Assembly (NCBI RefSeq): GCF_947507565.1
Contig: NC_089184.1
Span: 1 to 64,000 of the forward strand
Length of the DNA: 64,000 nt
Direction: 5' to 3'
DNA from: Oscarella lobularis
Lineage: Eukaryota; Porifera; Homoscleromorpha; Homosclerophorida; Oscarellidae
The notes beneath the pieces were generated by a model that was given only the letters and a program-made list of their open reading frames with translations, did no database searches and was not told the origin of the DNA. The translations under genes and the position numbers were made by a program. This document shows positions 20,111 to 34,991 of the stretch, piece by piece (position 1 is the first letter of the stretch; the number at the start of each line of letters is the position of its first letter).

Positions 20111-20465
20111 GATCGTGAACTTACGTAGACAAGGTGCTTCAGCTTTCTTTTCAACATTCTATATTCTTTACGAGAGCTATGTTGCCATGAAGCATCCATG
20201 ATCGTATGTAAGGTGAAGAAAACGACAGGCGCTCCGTCGTGAGTCGACGATACGTCGGCGATCGTTCTAAAAGATCGCTCGTACACCCCGAAACGCCATG
20301 ACGACGAAAAACTTAGCAATAACCGTTCAGAAAGTGACGGAACACGACAAGAAGTCGATCAAGAACCTCAAACTCGCTCGCTAAGCGATGCACTTGAGAC
20401 GAACGACTAGAAGGGCTTTTCGAGTGTAACGCGCGCTAAAAAATCGCGAAAAAATCTCACATTCT
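20111..20465 (-). repeat. 355-bp island, copy 3
   Basis: Private changes: GCTATGTTGCC near 20180 and GACTAGAAGGG near 20405 (GACGAGCAGGG elsewhere). It shares the AAAAAATCGCG variant with copy 2. Confidence 0.9.
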
Positions 20466-21119
20466 CTGAATAAACACAGAATTTATTCTGACTTAATGCA
20501 GGATTTATTCTGAATTAATTCAGAATTTATTCTGAATTAATTCAGAATTTATACTGAATTAATGTAGAATTAATGAAGAATTAATGAAGAATTTATTCTG
20601 CATTAATTCAGAATAAAATTCAGCATTAATTCAGAAGAAAATCTGCATTAATTGAGAATAAATTCTGCATTAATTCAGAATAAATTCTGCATTAATTGAG
20701 AATAAATTCTGCATTAATTCAGAATTAATTCTGAATTAATTCAGATTTTATTCTGAATTATTGCAGAATTAATTCTGATAAAATGCAAAATAAATTCTAA
20801 ATTAATGCAGAATAAATGCGGAATTTATTCTGAATAAATGCAAAATTTATTCTGAATTAATGCAGAATTTATTCTCAATTATTGCAGAATAAATGCGAAA
20901 TTTATTCTCAATTAATTCAGAATTTATTCTGAAATTATTCTAGATTAATGCAGAATTTATTCCGAAATAATGCAGAATTTATTTTCAATTATTGCAGAAT
21001 TAATTCTGAATAAATGCAGAATTAATTCTTAATTAATGCAGAATAAATCGGGAATTTATTCTGCATTAATGCAGAATTTATTCTGAATTAACTTAGAATT
21101 TCAAGGAACAATTGTAGAA
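20466..21119. repeat. Satellite B segment with inverted stretch, after island 3
   Basis: Homologous to the other post-island segments, including reverse-oriented units near 20590-20740 and the terminal leader. Confidence 0.95.
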
Positions 21120-24100
21120 GGAAAAATTGCCCCAGGACAAATTGTCCTGGGAACAAATTGTCCCCAGGAAAAATTGTCCTGGGGAGAAATTGTCCCAGGA
21201 CAAATTGTCCCAGGACAAATTCTCCCAGGACAAATTGTCCCAGGACAAATTGTCACACGACAAATTGTGAAGGACAATTTGTCCCCAGGACAAATTGTCC
21301 CCACGACAAATTGTCCCCAGAACAAATTGTCCCCAGGACAAATTGTCCCAGGACAAATTGTCCCGGGACAAATTCTGCCAGGAAAAATTGTCCCCAGGAC
21401 AAATTGTCCCCAGGACAAATTGTCCCCTGGAAAAATTGTCCCCAAGACAAATTGTCCCCAGGACAAATTGTCCCAGGACAAATTGTCCTAGGACAAATTG
21501 TGCCAGGACAAATTGTTTCAAGGACAAATTGTCCCAGGACAAATTGTCCTAGGACAAATTGTCCCAGGAGAAATTGTCCCAGGACAAATTGTACCCAGGA
21601 CAAATTGTCCCAGGACAAATTGTCCCAGGACAAATTGTGCCAGGACAAATTGTCGTAGGACAAATTGTGTCAGGACAATTTGTCCTGGGGACAAATTGTC
21701 CCCAGGACAAATTGTCCCCAGGACAAATTGTCCCAGGACAAATTGTCCCAGGACAAATTGTCCCCAGGACAAACTGTCCCAGGACAAATTGTCCTAGGAC
21801 AAATTGTCCCCAGGACAAATTGTCCCCAGGACAAATTGTCCCAGGACAAATTGTCCCAGGACAAATTGTCCCCAGGACAAATTGTCCCAGGACAAATTGT
21901 CCCAGGACAAATTGTCCCAGGACAAATTTTCCTAGGACAAATTGTCCCCAGGACAAATTGTCCCCAAGGACAAATTGTCCCAGGACAAATTGTCCCAGGA
22001 CAAATTGTGTCAGGACAAATTGTCGTAGGACAAATTGTGTCAGGACAATTTGTCCTAGGGACAAATTGTCCAAGGACAAATTGTCCCAGGACAAATTGTC
22101 CTAGGACAAATTGTCCCAGGACAAATTGTCCTAGGACAAATTGTCCCCAGGACAAATTGTCCCCAGGACAAATTGTCCCAGGACAAATTCTCCCAGGACA
22201 AAATGTCCCAAGGACAAATTGTCCCAGGAGAAATTGTCCTAGGACAAATTGTCCCCAGGACAAATTGTTCCCAGGACAAATTGTCCCAGGACAAATTGTC
22301 CCAGGACAAATTGTCCCCAGGACAAATTGTCCCAGGACAAATTGTCCCAGGACAAATTGTCCCAGGACAAATTGTCCCAGGACAAATTGTGCCAGGACAA
22401 ATTGTCGTAGGACAAATTGTGTCAGGACAATTTGTCCTGGGGACAAATTGTCCCCAGGACAAATTGTCCCAGGACAAATTGTCCCAGGACAAATTGTCCC
22501 AGGACAAATTGTCCTAGGAAAAATTGTCCCCAGGACAAATTGTCCCCAGGACAAATTGTCCCTGGACAAATTGTCCCAGGACAAATTGTCCCCAGGACAA
22601 ATTGTCCCAGGACAAATTGACCTAGGACAAATTGTCCCCAGGACAAATTGTCCCAGGACAAATTGTCCCAGGACAAATTGTCCCAGGACAAATTGTCCTA
22701 GGAAAAATTGTCCCCAGGACAAATTGTCCCCAGGATAAATTGTCCCAGGACAAATTGTCCCAGGACAAATTGTCCCCAGGACAAATTGTCCCAGGACAAA
22801 TTGTCCTAGGACAAATTGTCCCCAGGACAAATTGTCCCCAGGACAAATTGTCCCAGGACAAACTGTCCTAGGACAAATTGTCCCAGGACAAATTGTCCCA
22901 GGACAAATTGTCCACAGGACAAATTGTCCCCAGGACAAATTGTGCCAGGACAAATTGTCGTAGGACAAATTGTGTCAGGACAATTTGTCCTGGGGACAAA
23001 TTGTCCCCAGGACAAATTGTCCCAGGACAAATTGTCCTAGGACAAATTGTCCCCAGGACAAATTGTCCCCAGGACAAATTGTCCCAGGACAAATTGTCCC
23101 AGGACAAATTGTCCCCAGGACAAATTATCCCAAGACAAATTGTCCTAGGACAAATTCTCCCCAGGACAAATTGTCCCCAGGACAAATTGTCCCAGGACAA
23201 ATTGTCCTAGGACAAATTGTCCCACGACAAATTGTCCCAGGACAAATTGTCCCAGGACAAATTGTCCCAGGACAAATTGTCCTAGGACAAATTGTCCCCA
23301 GGACAAATTGTCCCCAGGACAAATTGTCCCCAGGACAAATTGTCCCAGGACAAATTGTCCCAGGACAAATTGTCCCCAGGACAAATTGTCCCAGGACAAA
23401 TTGTCCTAGGACAAATTGTCCCCAGGACAAATTGTCCCAGGACAAATTGTCCCAGGAAAAATTGTCCCAGGACAAATTGTCCCAGGACAAATTGTCCCCA
23501 GGACAAATTGTCCCAAGGACAAATTGTCCCAGGACAAATTGTCCCAGGACAAATTGTCCCCAGGACAAATTGTCCCAGGACAAATTGTCCTAGGACAAAT
23601 TTTCCCCAGGACAAATTGTCCCCAGGACAAATTGTCCCAGGAAAAATTGTCCTAGGACAAATTGTCCCCAGGACAAATTGTCCCCAGGACAAATTGTCCC
23701 AGGACAAATTGTCCCAGGACAAATTGTCCCAAGGACAAATTGTCCTAGGACAAATTGTCCCCAGGACAAATTGTCACAGGATAAATTGTCCCAGGACAAA
23801 TTGTCCCCAGGACAAATTGTCCCAGGACAAATTGTCCCAGGACAAATTGTCCCAGGACAAATTGTTCCAGGACAAATTCTGCCAGGACAAATTGTGAAGG
23901 ACAATTTGTCCCCAGGACAAATTGTCCCCACGACAAATTGTCCCCAGGACAAATTGTCCCCAGGACAAATTGTCCCAGGACAAATTGTCCCAGGACAAAT
24001 TGTGAAGGACAATTTGTCCCCAGGACAAATTGTCCACAGGACAAATTGTCCCAGGACAAATTGTCCCCAGGACAAATTGTCCCAGGACAAATTCTCCCAG

Positions 24101-27100
24101 GACAAATTGTCCCAGGACAAATTGTGCCAGGAGAAATTGTCGTAGGACAAATTGTCCCAGGACAAATTGTCCCAGGACAAATTGTCCCAGGACAAATTGT
24201 CCCAGGACAAATTGTCCTAGGACAAATTGTCCCCAGGACAAATTGTCCCCAGGACAAATTGTCCCAGGACAAATTGTCCCCAGGACAAATTGTCCCCAGG
24301 ACAAAATTGTCCCCAGGACAAATTGTCCCAGGACAAATTGTCCCAGGAAAAATTGCGAAGGACAATTTGTCCCCAGGACAAATTGTCCCGACGACAAATT
24401 GTCCCCAGGACAAATTGTCCCCAGGACAAATTGTCCCAGCACAAATTGTCGCAGGACAAATTGTCCCAGGACAAATTGTCCTAGGACAAATTGTCCCCAG
24501 GACAAATTGTCCTGGGGACAAATTGTCCCCAGGACAAATTGTCCGAGGACAAATTGTCCCAGGACAAATTGTCCCAGGACAAATTGTCCCAGGACAAATT
24601 GTCCTAGGAAAAATTGTCCCCAGGACAAATTGTCCCCAGGATAAATTGTCCCAGGACAAATTGTCCCAGGACAAATTGTCCCCAGGACAAATTGTCCCAG
24701 GACAAATTGTCCTAGGACAAATTGTCCCCAGGACAAATTGTCCCCAGGACAAATTGTCCCACGACAAACTGTCCTAGGACAAATTGTCCCAGGACAAATT
24801 GTCCCAGGACAAATTGTCCACAGGACAAATTGTCCCCAGGACAAATTGTGCCAGGACAAATTGTCGTAGGACAAATTGTGTCAGGACAATTTGTCCTGGG
24901 GACAAATTGTCCCCAGGACAAATTGTCCCAGGACAAATTGTCCTAGGACAAATTGTCCCCAGGACAAATTGTCCCCAGGACAAATTGTCCCAGGACAAAT
25001 TGTCCCAGGACAAATTGTCCCCAGGACAAATTGTCCCAAGACAAATTGTCCTAGGACAAATTGTCCCCAGGACAAATTGTCCCCAGGACAAATTGTCCCA
25101 GGACAAATTGTCCTAGGACAAATTGTCCCACGACAAATTGTCCCAGGACAAATTGTCCCAGGACAAATTGTCCCAGGACAAATTGTCCTAGGACAAATTG
25201 TCCCCAGGACAAATTGTCCCCAGGACAAATTGTCCCCAGGACAAATTGTCCTAGGACAAATTGTCCCCAGGACAAATTGTCCCCAGGACAAATTGTCCCA
25301 GGAAAAATTGTCCTAGGACAAATTGTCCCCAGGACAAATTGTCCCCAGGACAAATTGTCCCAGGACAAATTGTCCCAGGACAAATTGTCCCAGGACAAAT
25401 TGTCCCAGGACAAATTGTGCCAGGACAAATTGTCGTAGGACAAATTGTCCCCAGGAAAAATTGTCCCAGGACAAATTGTCCCAGGACAAATTGTCCCCAG
25501 GACAAATTGTCCCAGGACAAATTGTCCCAGGACAAATTGTCCCCAGGACAAATTGTCCCCAGGACAAATTGTCCCAGGACAAATTGTCCCCAGGACAAAT
25601 TGTCCCAGGACAAATTGTCCCAGGACAAATTGTCCCAGGACAAATTGTCCTAGGACAAATTGTCCCCAGGACAAATTGTCCCCAAGGACAAATTGTCCCA
25701 GGACAAATTGTCCCAGGACAAATTGTGTCAGGACAAATTGTCGTAGGACAAATTGTGTCAGGACAATTTGTCCTAGGGACAAATTGTCCCAGGACAAATT
25801 GTCCCAGGACAAATTGTCCTAGGACAAATTGTCCCAGGACAAATTGTCCTAGGACAAATTGTCCCCAGGACAAATTGTCCCCAGGACAAATTGTCCCAGG
25901 ACAAATTCTCCCAGGACAAATTGTCCCAAGGACAAATTGTCCCAGGAGAAATTGTCCTAGGACAAATTGTCCCCAGGACAAATTGTTCCCAGGACAAATT
26001 GTCCCAGGACAAATTGTCCCAGGACAAATTGTCCCCAGGACAAATTGTCCCAGGACAAATTGTCCCAGGACAAATTGTCCCAGGACAAATTGTCCCAGGA
26101 CAAATTGTGCCAGGACAAATTGTCGTAGGACAAATTGTGTCAGGACAATTTGTCCTGGGGACAAATTGTCCCCAGGACAAATTGTCCCAGGACAAATTGT
26201 CCCAGGACAAATTGTCCCAGGACAAATTGTCCTAGGAAAAATTGTCCCCAGGACAAATTGTCCCCAGGACAAATTGTCCCTGGACAAATTGTCCCAGGAC
26301 AAATTGTCCCCAGGACAAATTGTCCCAGGACAAATTGACCTAGGACAAATTGTCCCCAGGACAAATTGTCCCAGGACAAATTGTCCCAGGACAAATTGTC
26401 CCAGGACAAATTGTCCTAGGAAAAATTGTCCCCAAAACAAATTGTCCCCAGGATAAATTGTCCCAGGACAAATTGTCCCAGGACAAATTGTCCCCAGGAC
26501 AAATTGTCCCAGGACAAATTGTCCTAGGACAAATTGTCCCCAGGACAAATTGTCCCCAGGACAAATTGTCCCAGGACAAACTGTCCTAGGACAAATTGTC
26601 CCAGGACAAATTGTCCCAGGACAAATTGTCCACAGGACAAATTGTCCCCAGGACAAATTGTGCCAGGACAAATTGTCGTAGGACAAATTGTGTCAGGACA
26701 ATTTGTCCTGGGGACAAATTGTCCCCAGGACAAATTGTCCCAGGACAAATTGTCCTAGGACAAATTGTCCCCAGGACAAATTGTCCCCAGGACAAATTGT
26801 CCCAGGACAAATTGTCCCAGGACAAATTGTCCCCAGGACAAATTGTCCGAAGACAAATTGTCCTAGGACAAATTGTCCCCAGGACAAATTGTCCCCAGGA
26901 CAAATTGTCCCAGGACAAATTGTCCTAGGACAAATTGTCCCACGACAAATTGTCCCAGGACAAATTGTCCCAGGACAAATTGTCCCAGGACAAATTGTCC
27001 TAGGACAAATTGTCCCCAGGACAAATTGTCCCCAGGACAAATTGTCCCCAGGACAAATTGTCCCAGGACAAATTGTCCCAGGACAAATTGTCCCCAGGAC

Positions 27101-28783
27101 AAATTGTCCCAGGACAAATTGTCCTAGGACAAATTGTCCCCAGGACAAATTGTCCCAGGACAAATTGTCCCAGGACAAATTGTCCCAGGACAAATTGTCC
27201 CAGGACAAATTGTCCCCAGGACAAATTGTCCCAAGGACAAATTGTCCCAGGACAAATTGTCCCAGGACAAATTGTCCCCAGGACAAATTGTCCCAGGACA
27301 AATTGTCCTAGGACAAATTGTCCCCAGGACAAATTGTCCCCAGGACAAATTGTCCCAGGAAAAATTGTCCTAGGACAAATTGTCCCCAGGACAAATTGTC
27401 CCCAGGACAAATTGTCCCAGGACAAATTGTCCCAGGACAAATTGTCCCAAGGACAAATTGTCCTAGGACAAATTGTCCCCAGGACAAATTGTCACAGGAT
27501 AAATTGTCCCAGGACAAATTGTCCCCAGGACAAATTGTCCCAGGACAAATTGTCCCAGGACAAATTGTCCCAGGACAAATTGTTCCAGGACAAATTCTGC
27601 CAGGACAAATTGTGAAGGACAATTTGTCCCCAGGACAAATTGTCCCCACGACAAATTGTCCCCAGGACAAATTGTCCCCAGGACAAATTGTCCCAGGACA
27701 AATTGTCCCAGGACAAATTGTGAAGGACAATTTGTCCCCAGGACAAATTGTCCACAGGACAAATTGTCCCAGGACAAATTGTCCCCAGGACAAATTGTCC
27801 CAGGACAAATTCTCCCAGGACAAATTGTCCCAGGACAAATTGTGCCAGGAGAAATTGTCGTAGGACAAATTGTCCCAGGACAAATTGTCCCAGGACAAAT
27901 TGTCCCAGGACAAATTGTCCCAGGACAAATTGTCCTAGGACAAATTGTCCCCAGGACAAATTGTCCCCAGGACAAATTGTCCCAGGACAAATTGTCCCCA
28001 GGACAAATTGTCCCCAGGACAAAATTGTCCCCAGGACAAATTGTCCCAGGACAAATTGTCCCAGGAAAAATTGCGAAGGACAATTTGTCCCCAGGACAAA
28101 TTGTCCCGACGACAAATTGTCCCCAGGACAAATTGTCCCCAGGACAAATTGTCCCAGCACAAATTGTCGCAGGACAAATTGTCCCAGGACAAATTGTCCT
28201 AGGACAAATTGTCCCCAGGACAAATTGTCCTGGGGACAAATTGTCCCCAGGACAAATTGTCCGAGGACAAATTGTCCCAGGACAAATTGTCCCAGGACAA
28301 ATTGTCCCAGGACAAATTGTCCTAGGACAAATTGTCCCCAGGACAAATTGTCCCAGGACAAATTGTCCCAGGACAAATTGTCCCCAGGACAAATTGTCCC
28401 CAGGACAAATTGTCCCCAGGACAAATTGTCTAAGGACAAATTGTCCCAGGACAAATTGTGAAGGACAATTTGTCCCCAGGACAAATTGTCCCCACGACAA
28501 ATTGTCCCCAGGACAAATTGTCCCCAGGACAAATTGTCCCAGGACAAATTGTCCCAGGACAAATTGTCCCAGGACAAATTGTCCTAGGACAAATTGTCCC
28601 CAGGACAAATTGTCCTAGGACAAATTGTCCCAGGACAAATTGTCCCCAGGACAAATTGTCCCCAGGACAAATTGTCCCCAGGACAAATTGTCCCAGGACA
28701 AATTGTCCCCAGGACAAATTGTCCGAAGACAAATTGTCCCAGGACAATTTGTCCTGGGGACAAATTGTACCCAAGACAAATTC
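21120..28783. repeat. Satellite A array A4 (7.7 kb)
   Basis: Longest satellite A array. Internally duplicated: about 21.9-24.6 kb and 25.6-28.3 kb match with an offset of 3718 bp. Marker units recur in a fixed order (GTGTCAGGACAATTTGTCC, GTGAAGGACAATTTGTCC, a CCAGGATAAATTG variant). The ORFs of up to 457 codons here are stop-free repeat artefacts. Confidence 0.97.
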
Positions 28784-30336
28784 TGAATAAATGCAGAATT
28801 AATTCTGAATAAATACAGAATTAATTTTGAATTAATGCAGAAGAAATGCCGAATTTATTCTGAATTAATGAAGAATTTATTCCGAATAAATGTAAAATTT
28901 ATTCTGAATTAATGCAGAATTTATTCTGAATTAATGGAGAATTTTTTCTGAATTAATGCAGAATTTATTCTGCATTAATCTAGAATAATTTCTGCATTAA
29001 TGCAGAATTAATTCAGAATTATTCAGAATTTATTCTGAATTAAAGCAGAATTTATTCTGAATTAATTTAGAATTTATTCTGAATTATTGCAGAATTTATT
29101 CTGAATTAATGCAGAATTTATTCTGAATAAATGCAGAAGGTATTCTGAATTAATGCAGAATTTATTCTGAATTAATGCAGAATTAATTCAGAATTTATTC
29201 TGAATTAATGCAGAATTTATTCTGAACTAATGCAGAATTTATTCTGAATTAATGCAGAATTTATTCTGAATAAATGCAGAATCAATTCTGAATTAATGCA
29301 GAATTAATTCAGAATTTATTCTGAATTAATGCAGAATTTATTCTGAATTAATGCAGAACTTATTCTGAATAAAAGCAGAATTTATTCTGAATTAATGCAG
29401 AATTTATTCGGAACTAATGCCGAATTTATTCTCAATAAATGCAGAATTTATTCTGAATTAATGCAGAATTTATTCTGAATTAATGCAGAATTTATTCTGA
29501 ATTAATGCAGAATTTATTCTGAATAAATGTAGCATTTATTCTGAATTAATTCAGAATTAATTCTGAATTAATGCAGAATTTATTCTGAATTAATGCAGAA
29601 TTTGTTCTGAATAAATGCAGAATTAATTCTGAATTAATGCAGAATAAATGCGAAATTTATTCTGAATTAATGCAGAATTTATTTTGAATGAATTCAGAAT
29701 TTATTCTGAATTAATGCAGAATTTATTCTGAATTAATGCAGTATTTATTCTGAATAAATGCAGTAGTTATTCTGAATTAAAGCAGAATTTATTCTGAATT
29801 AATGCAGAATTTATTCTGAATTAATGCAAAATTAATTCTGAATAAATGCAGAATTAATTCTGAATTCATGCAGAATTAATTCAGAATTTATTCTGAATAA
29901 ATGCAGAATTAATTCTGAATTAATGCAGAAAAAATGAGCAATTTATTCTGAATTAATGCAGAATTTATTCTGAATTAATGCAGAATTAATTCTGAATAAA
30001 TACAGAATTAATTCTGAATTAATGAAGAATTTATTCTGAATTAATGCAGAACTTATTCTGAATTAATGCAGAATTTATTCTGAATAAATGCAGAATTTAT
30101 TCTGAATTAAAGCAGAATTTATTCTGAATTAATGCAGAATTAATTCAGAATTTATTCTGAATTAATGCAGAATTTATTCTGAACTAATGCAGAATTTATT
30201 CTGAATTAATACAAAATTAATTCTGAATAAATGCAGAATCAATTCTGAATTAATGCAGAATTAATTCAGAATTTATTCTGAATTAATGCAGAATTTATTC
30301 TGAATTAACTTAGAATTTCAAGGAACAATTGTAGAA
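28784..30336. repeat. Satellite B segment lacking an island
   Basis: About 1.55 kb of 22-bp units that join straight to the leader of array A5. The 355-bp island and post-island inverted segment expected here are missing, so this unit has a deletion or a recombination junction. Confidence 0.95.
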
Positions 30337-31203
30337 GGAAAAATTGCCCCAGGACAAATTGTCCTGCGAACAAATTGTCCCAAGGAAAAATTGTCCTGGG
30401 GACAAATTGTCCAAGGACAAATTGTCCCAGGACAAATTCTCCCAGGACAAATTGTCCCAGGACAAATTGTCCCAGGACAAATTCTGAAGGACAATTTGTC
30501 CCCAGGACAAATTGTCCCCACGACAAATTGTCCCCAGGACAAATTTTCCCCAGGACAAATTGTCCCAGGACAAATTGTCCCAGGACAAATTGTGAAGGAC
30601 AATTTGTCCCCAGGACAAATTGTCCACAGGACAAATTGTCCCAGGACAAATTGTCCCCAGGACAAATTGTCCAATTGTCCCAGGACAAATTGTCCCAGGA
30701 CAAATTGTCCCAGGACAAATTGTCCTAAGACAAATTGTCCCCAGGACAAATTGTCCCAGGACAAATTGTCCCAGGACAAATTGTCCCAGGACAAATTGTC
30801 CCAGGACAAATTGTCCTAGGACAAATTGTCCCCAGGACAAATTGTCCCCAGGACAAATTGTCCCAGGACAAATTGTCCTAGGACAAATTGTCCCCAGGAC
30901 AAATTGTCCCCTGGAAAAATTGTCCACAGGACAAATTGTCCCCAGGACAAATTGTCCCAGGACAAATTGTCCCAGGACAAATTGTGCCAGGACAATTTGT
31001 GCCAGGACAATTTGTCCTGGGGAAAAATTGACCCTAGGACAAATTGTCCTGGGCACAAATTGTCCCCAGGACAAATTGTCCCCAGGACAAATTGTCCCCA
31101 GGACAAATTGTCCCAAGGACAAATTGTCCCAGGACAAATTGTCGGAAGACAAATTGTCCCAGGACAATTTGTCCTGGGGACAAATTGTACCCAAGACAAA
31201 TTC
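30337..31203. repeat. Satellite A array A5
   Basis: About 870 bp. Virtually identical to array A6 (offset 3787 bp). Contains a compressed unit GTCCAATTGTCC near 30670 used as a marker of this subfamily. Confidence 0.97.
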
Positions 31204-33147
31204 TGAATAAATGAAGAATTAATTCTGAATAAATGCAGAATTAATTTTGAATTAATGCAGAAGAAATGCGGAATTTATTCTGAATTAATGAAGAATTTAT
31301 TCCGAATAAATGTAAAATTTATTCTGAATTAATGCAGAATTTATTCTGAATTAATGGAAAATTTTTTCTGAATTAATGCAGAATTTATTCTGCATTAATC
31401 TAGAATAATTTCGGCATTAATGCAGAATTAATTCAGAATTATTCAGAATTTATTCTGAATTAATGCAGAATTTATTCTGAATTAATTTAGAAATTATTCT
31501 GAATTATTGCAGAATTTATTCTGAATTAATGCAGAATTTATTCTGAATAAATGCAGAAGGTATTCTGAATTAATGCAGAATTTATTCTGAATTAATGCAG
31601 AATTAATTCAGAATTTATTCTGAATTAATGCAGAATTTATTCTGAACTCATGCAGAATTTATTCTGAATTAATGCAGAATTTATTCTGAATTAATGCAGA
31701 ATCAATTCTGAATTAATGCAGAATTAATTCAGAATTTATTCTGAATTAATGCAGAATTTATTCTGAATTAATTGAAAACTTATTCTGAATAAAAGCAGAA
31801 TTTATTCTGAATTAATGCAGAATTTATTCGGAACTAATGTCGAATTTATTCTGAATAAATGCAGAATTTATTCTGAATTAATGCAGAATTTATTCTGAAT
31901 TAATGCAGAATTTATTCTGAATTAATGCAGAATTTATTCTGAATAAATGTAGCATTTATTCTGAATTAATTCAGAATTAATTCTGAATTAATGCAGAATT
32001 TATTCTGAATTAATGCAGAATTTATTCTGAATAAATGCAGAATTAATTCTTAATTAATGCAGAATAAATGCGAAATTTATTCTGAATTAATGCAGAATTT
32101 ATTTTGAATGAATTCAGAATTTATTCTGAATTAATGCAGAATTTATTCTGAATTAATGCAGTATTTATTCTGAATAAATGCAGAAGTTATTCTGAATTAA
32201 AGCAGAATTTATTCTGAATTAATGCAGAATTTATTCTGAATTAATGCAAAATTAATTCTGAATAAATGCAGAATTAATTCTGAATTCATGCAGAATTAAT
32301 TCAGAATTTATTCTGAATAAATGCAGAATTAATTCTGAATTAATGCAGAAAAAATGCGCAATTTATTCTGAATTAATGCAGAATTTATTCTGAATTAATG
32401 CAGAATTAATTCTGAATAAATACAGAATTAATTCTGAATTAATGCAGAATTTATTCGGAACTAATACCGAATTTATTCTGAATAAATGCAGAATTTATTC
32501 TGAATTAATGCAGAATTTATTCTGAATTAATGCAGAACTTATTCTGAATTAATGCAGAATTTATTCTGAATAAATGCAGAATTTATTCTGAATTAAAGCA
32601 GAATTTATTCTGAATTAATGCAGAATTAATTCAGAATTTATTCTGAATTAATGCAGAATTTATTCTGAATTAATGCAGAATTAATTCAGAATTTATTCTG
32701 AATTAATGCAGAATTTATTCTGAACTAATGCAGAATTTATTCTGAATTAATACAAAATTAATTCTGAATAAATGCAGAATCAATTCTGAATTAATGCAGA
32801 ATTAATTCAGAATTTATTCTGAATTATTGCAGAATTTATTCTGAATTAATGCAGAACTTGTTCTGAATAAAAGCAGAATTTATTCTGAATTAATGCAGAA
32901 TTAATTCTAAATTAATGCAAAATTAATTCTGAATAAATGCAGAATTAATTCTGAATTAATGCAGAATTTATTCAGAATTTATTCTGAATAAATGCAGAAT
33001 TTATTCTGAATTAATGCAGAAAAAATGCGGAATTTATTCTGAATTAATGCAGAATTTATTCTGAATTAATGCAGAATTAATTCTGAATAAATACAGAATT
33101 AATTCTGAATTAATACAGAATTAATTCTGAATTAATGCAGAATAAAA
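31204..33147. repeat. Satellite B segment, before island 4
   Basis: About 1.94 kb of 22-bp units. It matches 34992-36749 except for about 185 bp extra here. Confidence 0.96.
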
Positions 33148-33502
33148 GATCGTGAACTTACGTAGACAAGGTGCTTCAGCTTTCTTTTCAACATTCTATA
33201 TTCTTTACGAGAGCTATGCTGCCATGAAGCATCCATGATCGTATGTAAGGTGAAGAAAACGACAGGCGCTCCGTCGTGAGTCGACGATACGTCGGCGATC
33301 GTTCTAAAAGATCGCTCGTACACCCCGAAACGCCATGACGACGAAAAACTTAGCAATAACCGTTCAGAAAGTGACGGAACACGACAAGAAGTCGATCAAG
33401 AACCTCAAACTCGCTCGCTAAGCGATGCACTTGAGACGAACGACGAGCAGGGCTTTTCGAGTGTAACGCGCGCTAAAACATCGCGAAAAAATCTCACATT
33501 CT
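33148..33502 (-). repeat. 355-bp island, copy 4
   Basis: By eye identical to copies 5 to 8. Same minus-strand GTAAGT donor near the left edge. Confidence 0.92.
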
Positions 33503-34123
33503 CTGAATAAACACAGAATTTATTCTGACTTAATGCAGGATTTATTCTGAATTAATTCAGAATTTATTCTGAATTAATTCAGAATTTATACTGAATTAAT
33601 GTAGAATTAATGAAGAATTAATGAAGAATTTATTCTGCATTAATTCAGAATAAAATTCAGCATTAATTCAGAAGAAAATCTGCATTAATTGAGAATAAAT
33701 TCTGCATTAATTCAGAATAAATTCTGCATTAATTGAGAATAAATTCTGCATTAATTCAGAATTAATTCTGAATTAATTCAGATTTTATTCTGAATTATTG
33801 CAGAATTAATTCTGATAAAATGCAAAATAAATTCAAAATTAATGCAGAATAAATGCGGAATTTATTCTGAATAAATGCAAAATTTATTCTGAATTAATGC
33901 AGAATTTATTCTCAATTATTGCAGAATAAATGCAAAATTTATTCTCAATTAATGCAGAATTTATTCCGAAATAATGCAGAATTTATTTTCAATTATTGCA
34001 GAATTAATTCTGAATAAATGCAGAATTAATTCTTAATTAATGCAGAATAAATCGGGAATTTATTCTCCATTAATGCAGAATTTATTCTGAATTAACTTAG
34101 AATTTCAAGGAACAATTGTAGAA
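33503..34123. repeat. Satellite B segment with inverted stretch, after island 4
   Basis: Post-island segment with reverse-oriented units near 33630-33770 and the terminal leader. Confidence 0.95.
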
Positions 34124-34991
34124 GGAAAAATTGCCCCAGGACAAATTGTCCTGCGAACAAATTGTCCCAAGGAAAAATTGTCCTGGGGACAAATTGTCCA
34201 AGGACAAATTGTCCCAGGACAAATTCTCCCAGGACAAATTGTCCCAGGACAAATTGTCCCAGGACAAATTCTGAAGGACAATTTGTCCCCAGGACAAATT
34301 GTCCCCACGACAAATTGTCCCCAGGACAAATTTTCCCCAGGACAAATTGTCCCAGGACAAATTGTCCCAGGACAAATTGTGAAGGACAATTTGTCCCCAG
34401 GACAAATTGTCCACAGGACAAATTGTCCCAGGACAAATTGTCCCCAGGACAAATTGTCCAATTGTCCCAGGACAAATTGTCCCAGGACAAATTGTCCCAG
34501 GACAAATTGTCCTAAGACAAATTGTCCCCAGGACAAATTGTCCCAGGACAAATTGTCCCAGGACAAATTGTCCCAGGACAAATTGTCCCAGGACAAATTG
34601 TCCTAGGACAAATTGTCCCCAGGACAAATTGTCCCCAGGACAAATTGTCCCAGGACAAATTGTCCTAGGACAAATTGTCCCCAGGACAAATTGTCCCCTG
34701 GAAAAATTGTCCACAGGACAAATTGTCCCCAGGACAAATTGTCCCAGGACAAATTGTCCCAGGACAAATTGTGCCAGGACAATTTGTGCCAGGACAATTT
34801 GTCCTGGGGAAAAATTGACCCTAGGACAAATTGTCCTGGGCACAAATTGTCCCCAGGACAAATTGTCCCCAGGACAAATTGTCCCCAGGACAAATTGTCC
34901 CAAGGACAAATTGTCCCAGGACAAATTGTCCGAAGACAAATTGTCCCAGGACAATTTGTCCTGGGGACAAATTGTACCCAAGACAAATTCT
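34124..34991. repeat. Satellite A array A6
   Basis: Near-perfect copy of array A5 and, in its first half, of A7 and A8. Confidence 0.97.
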
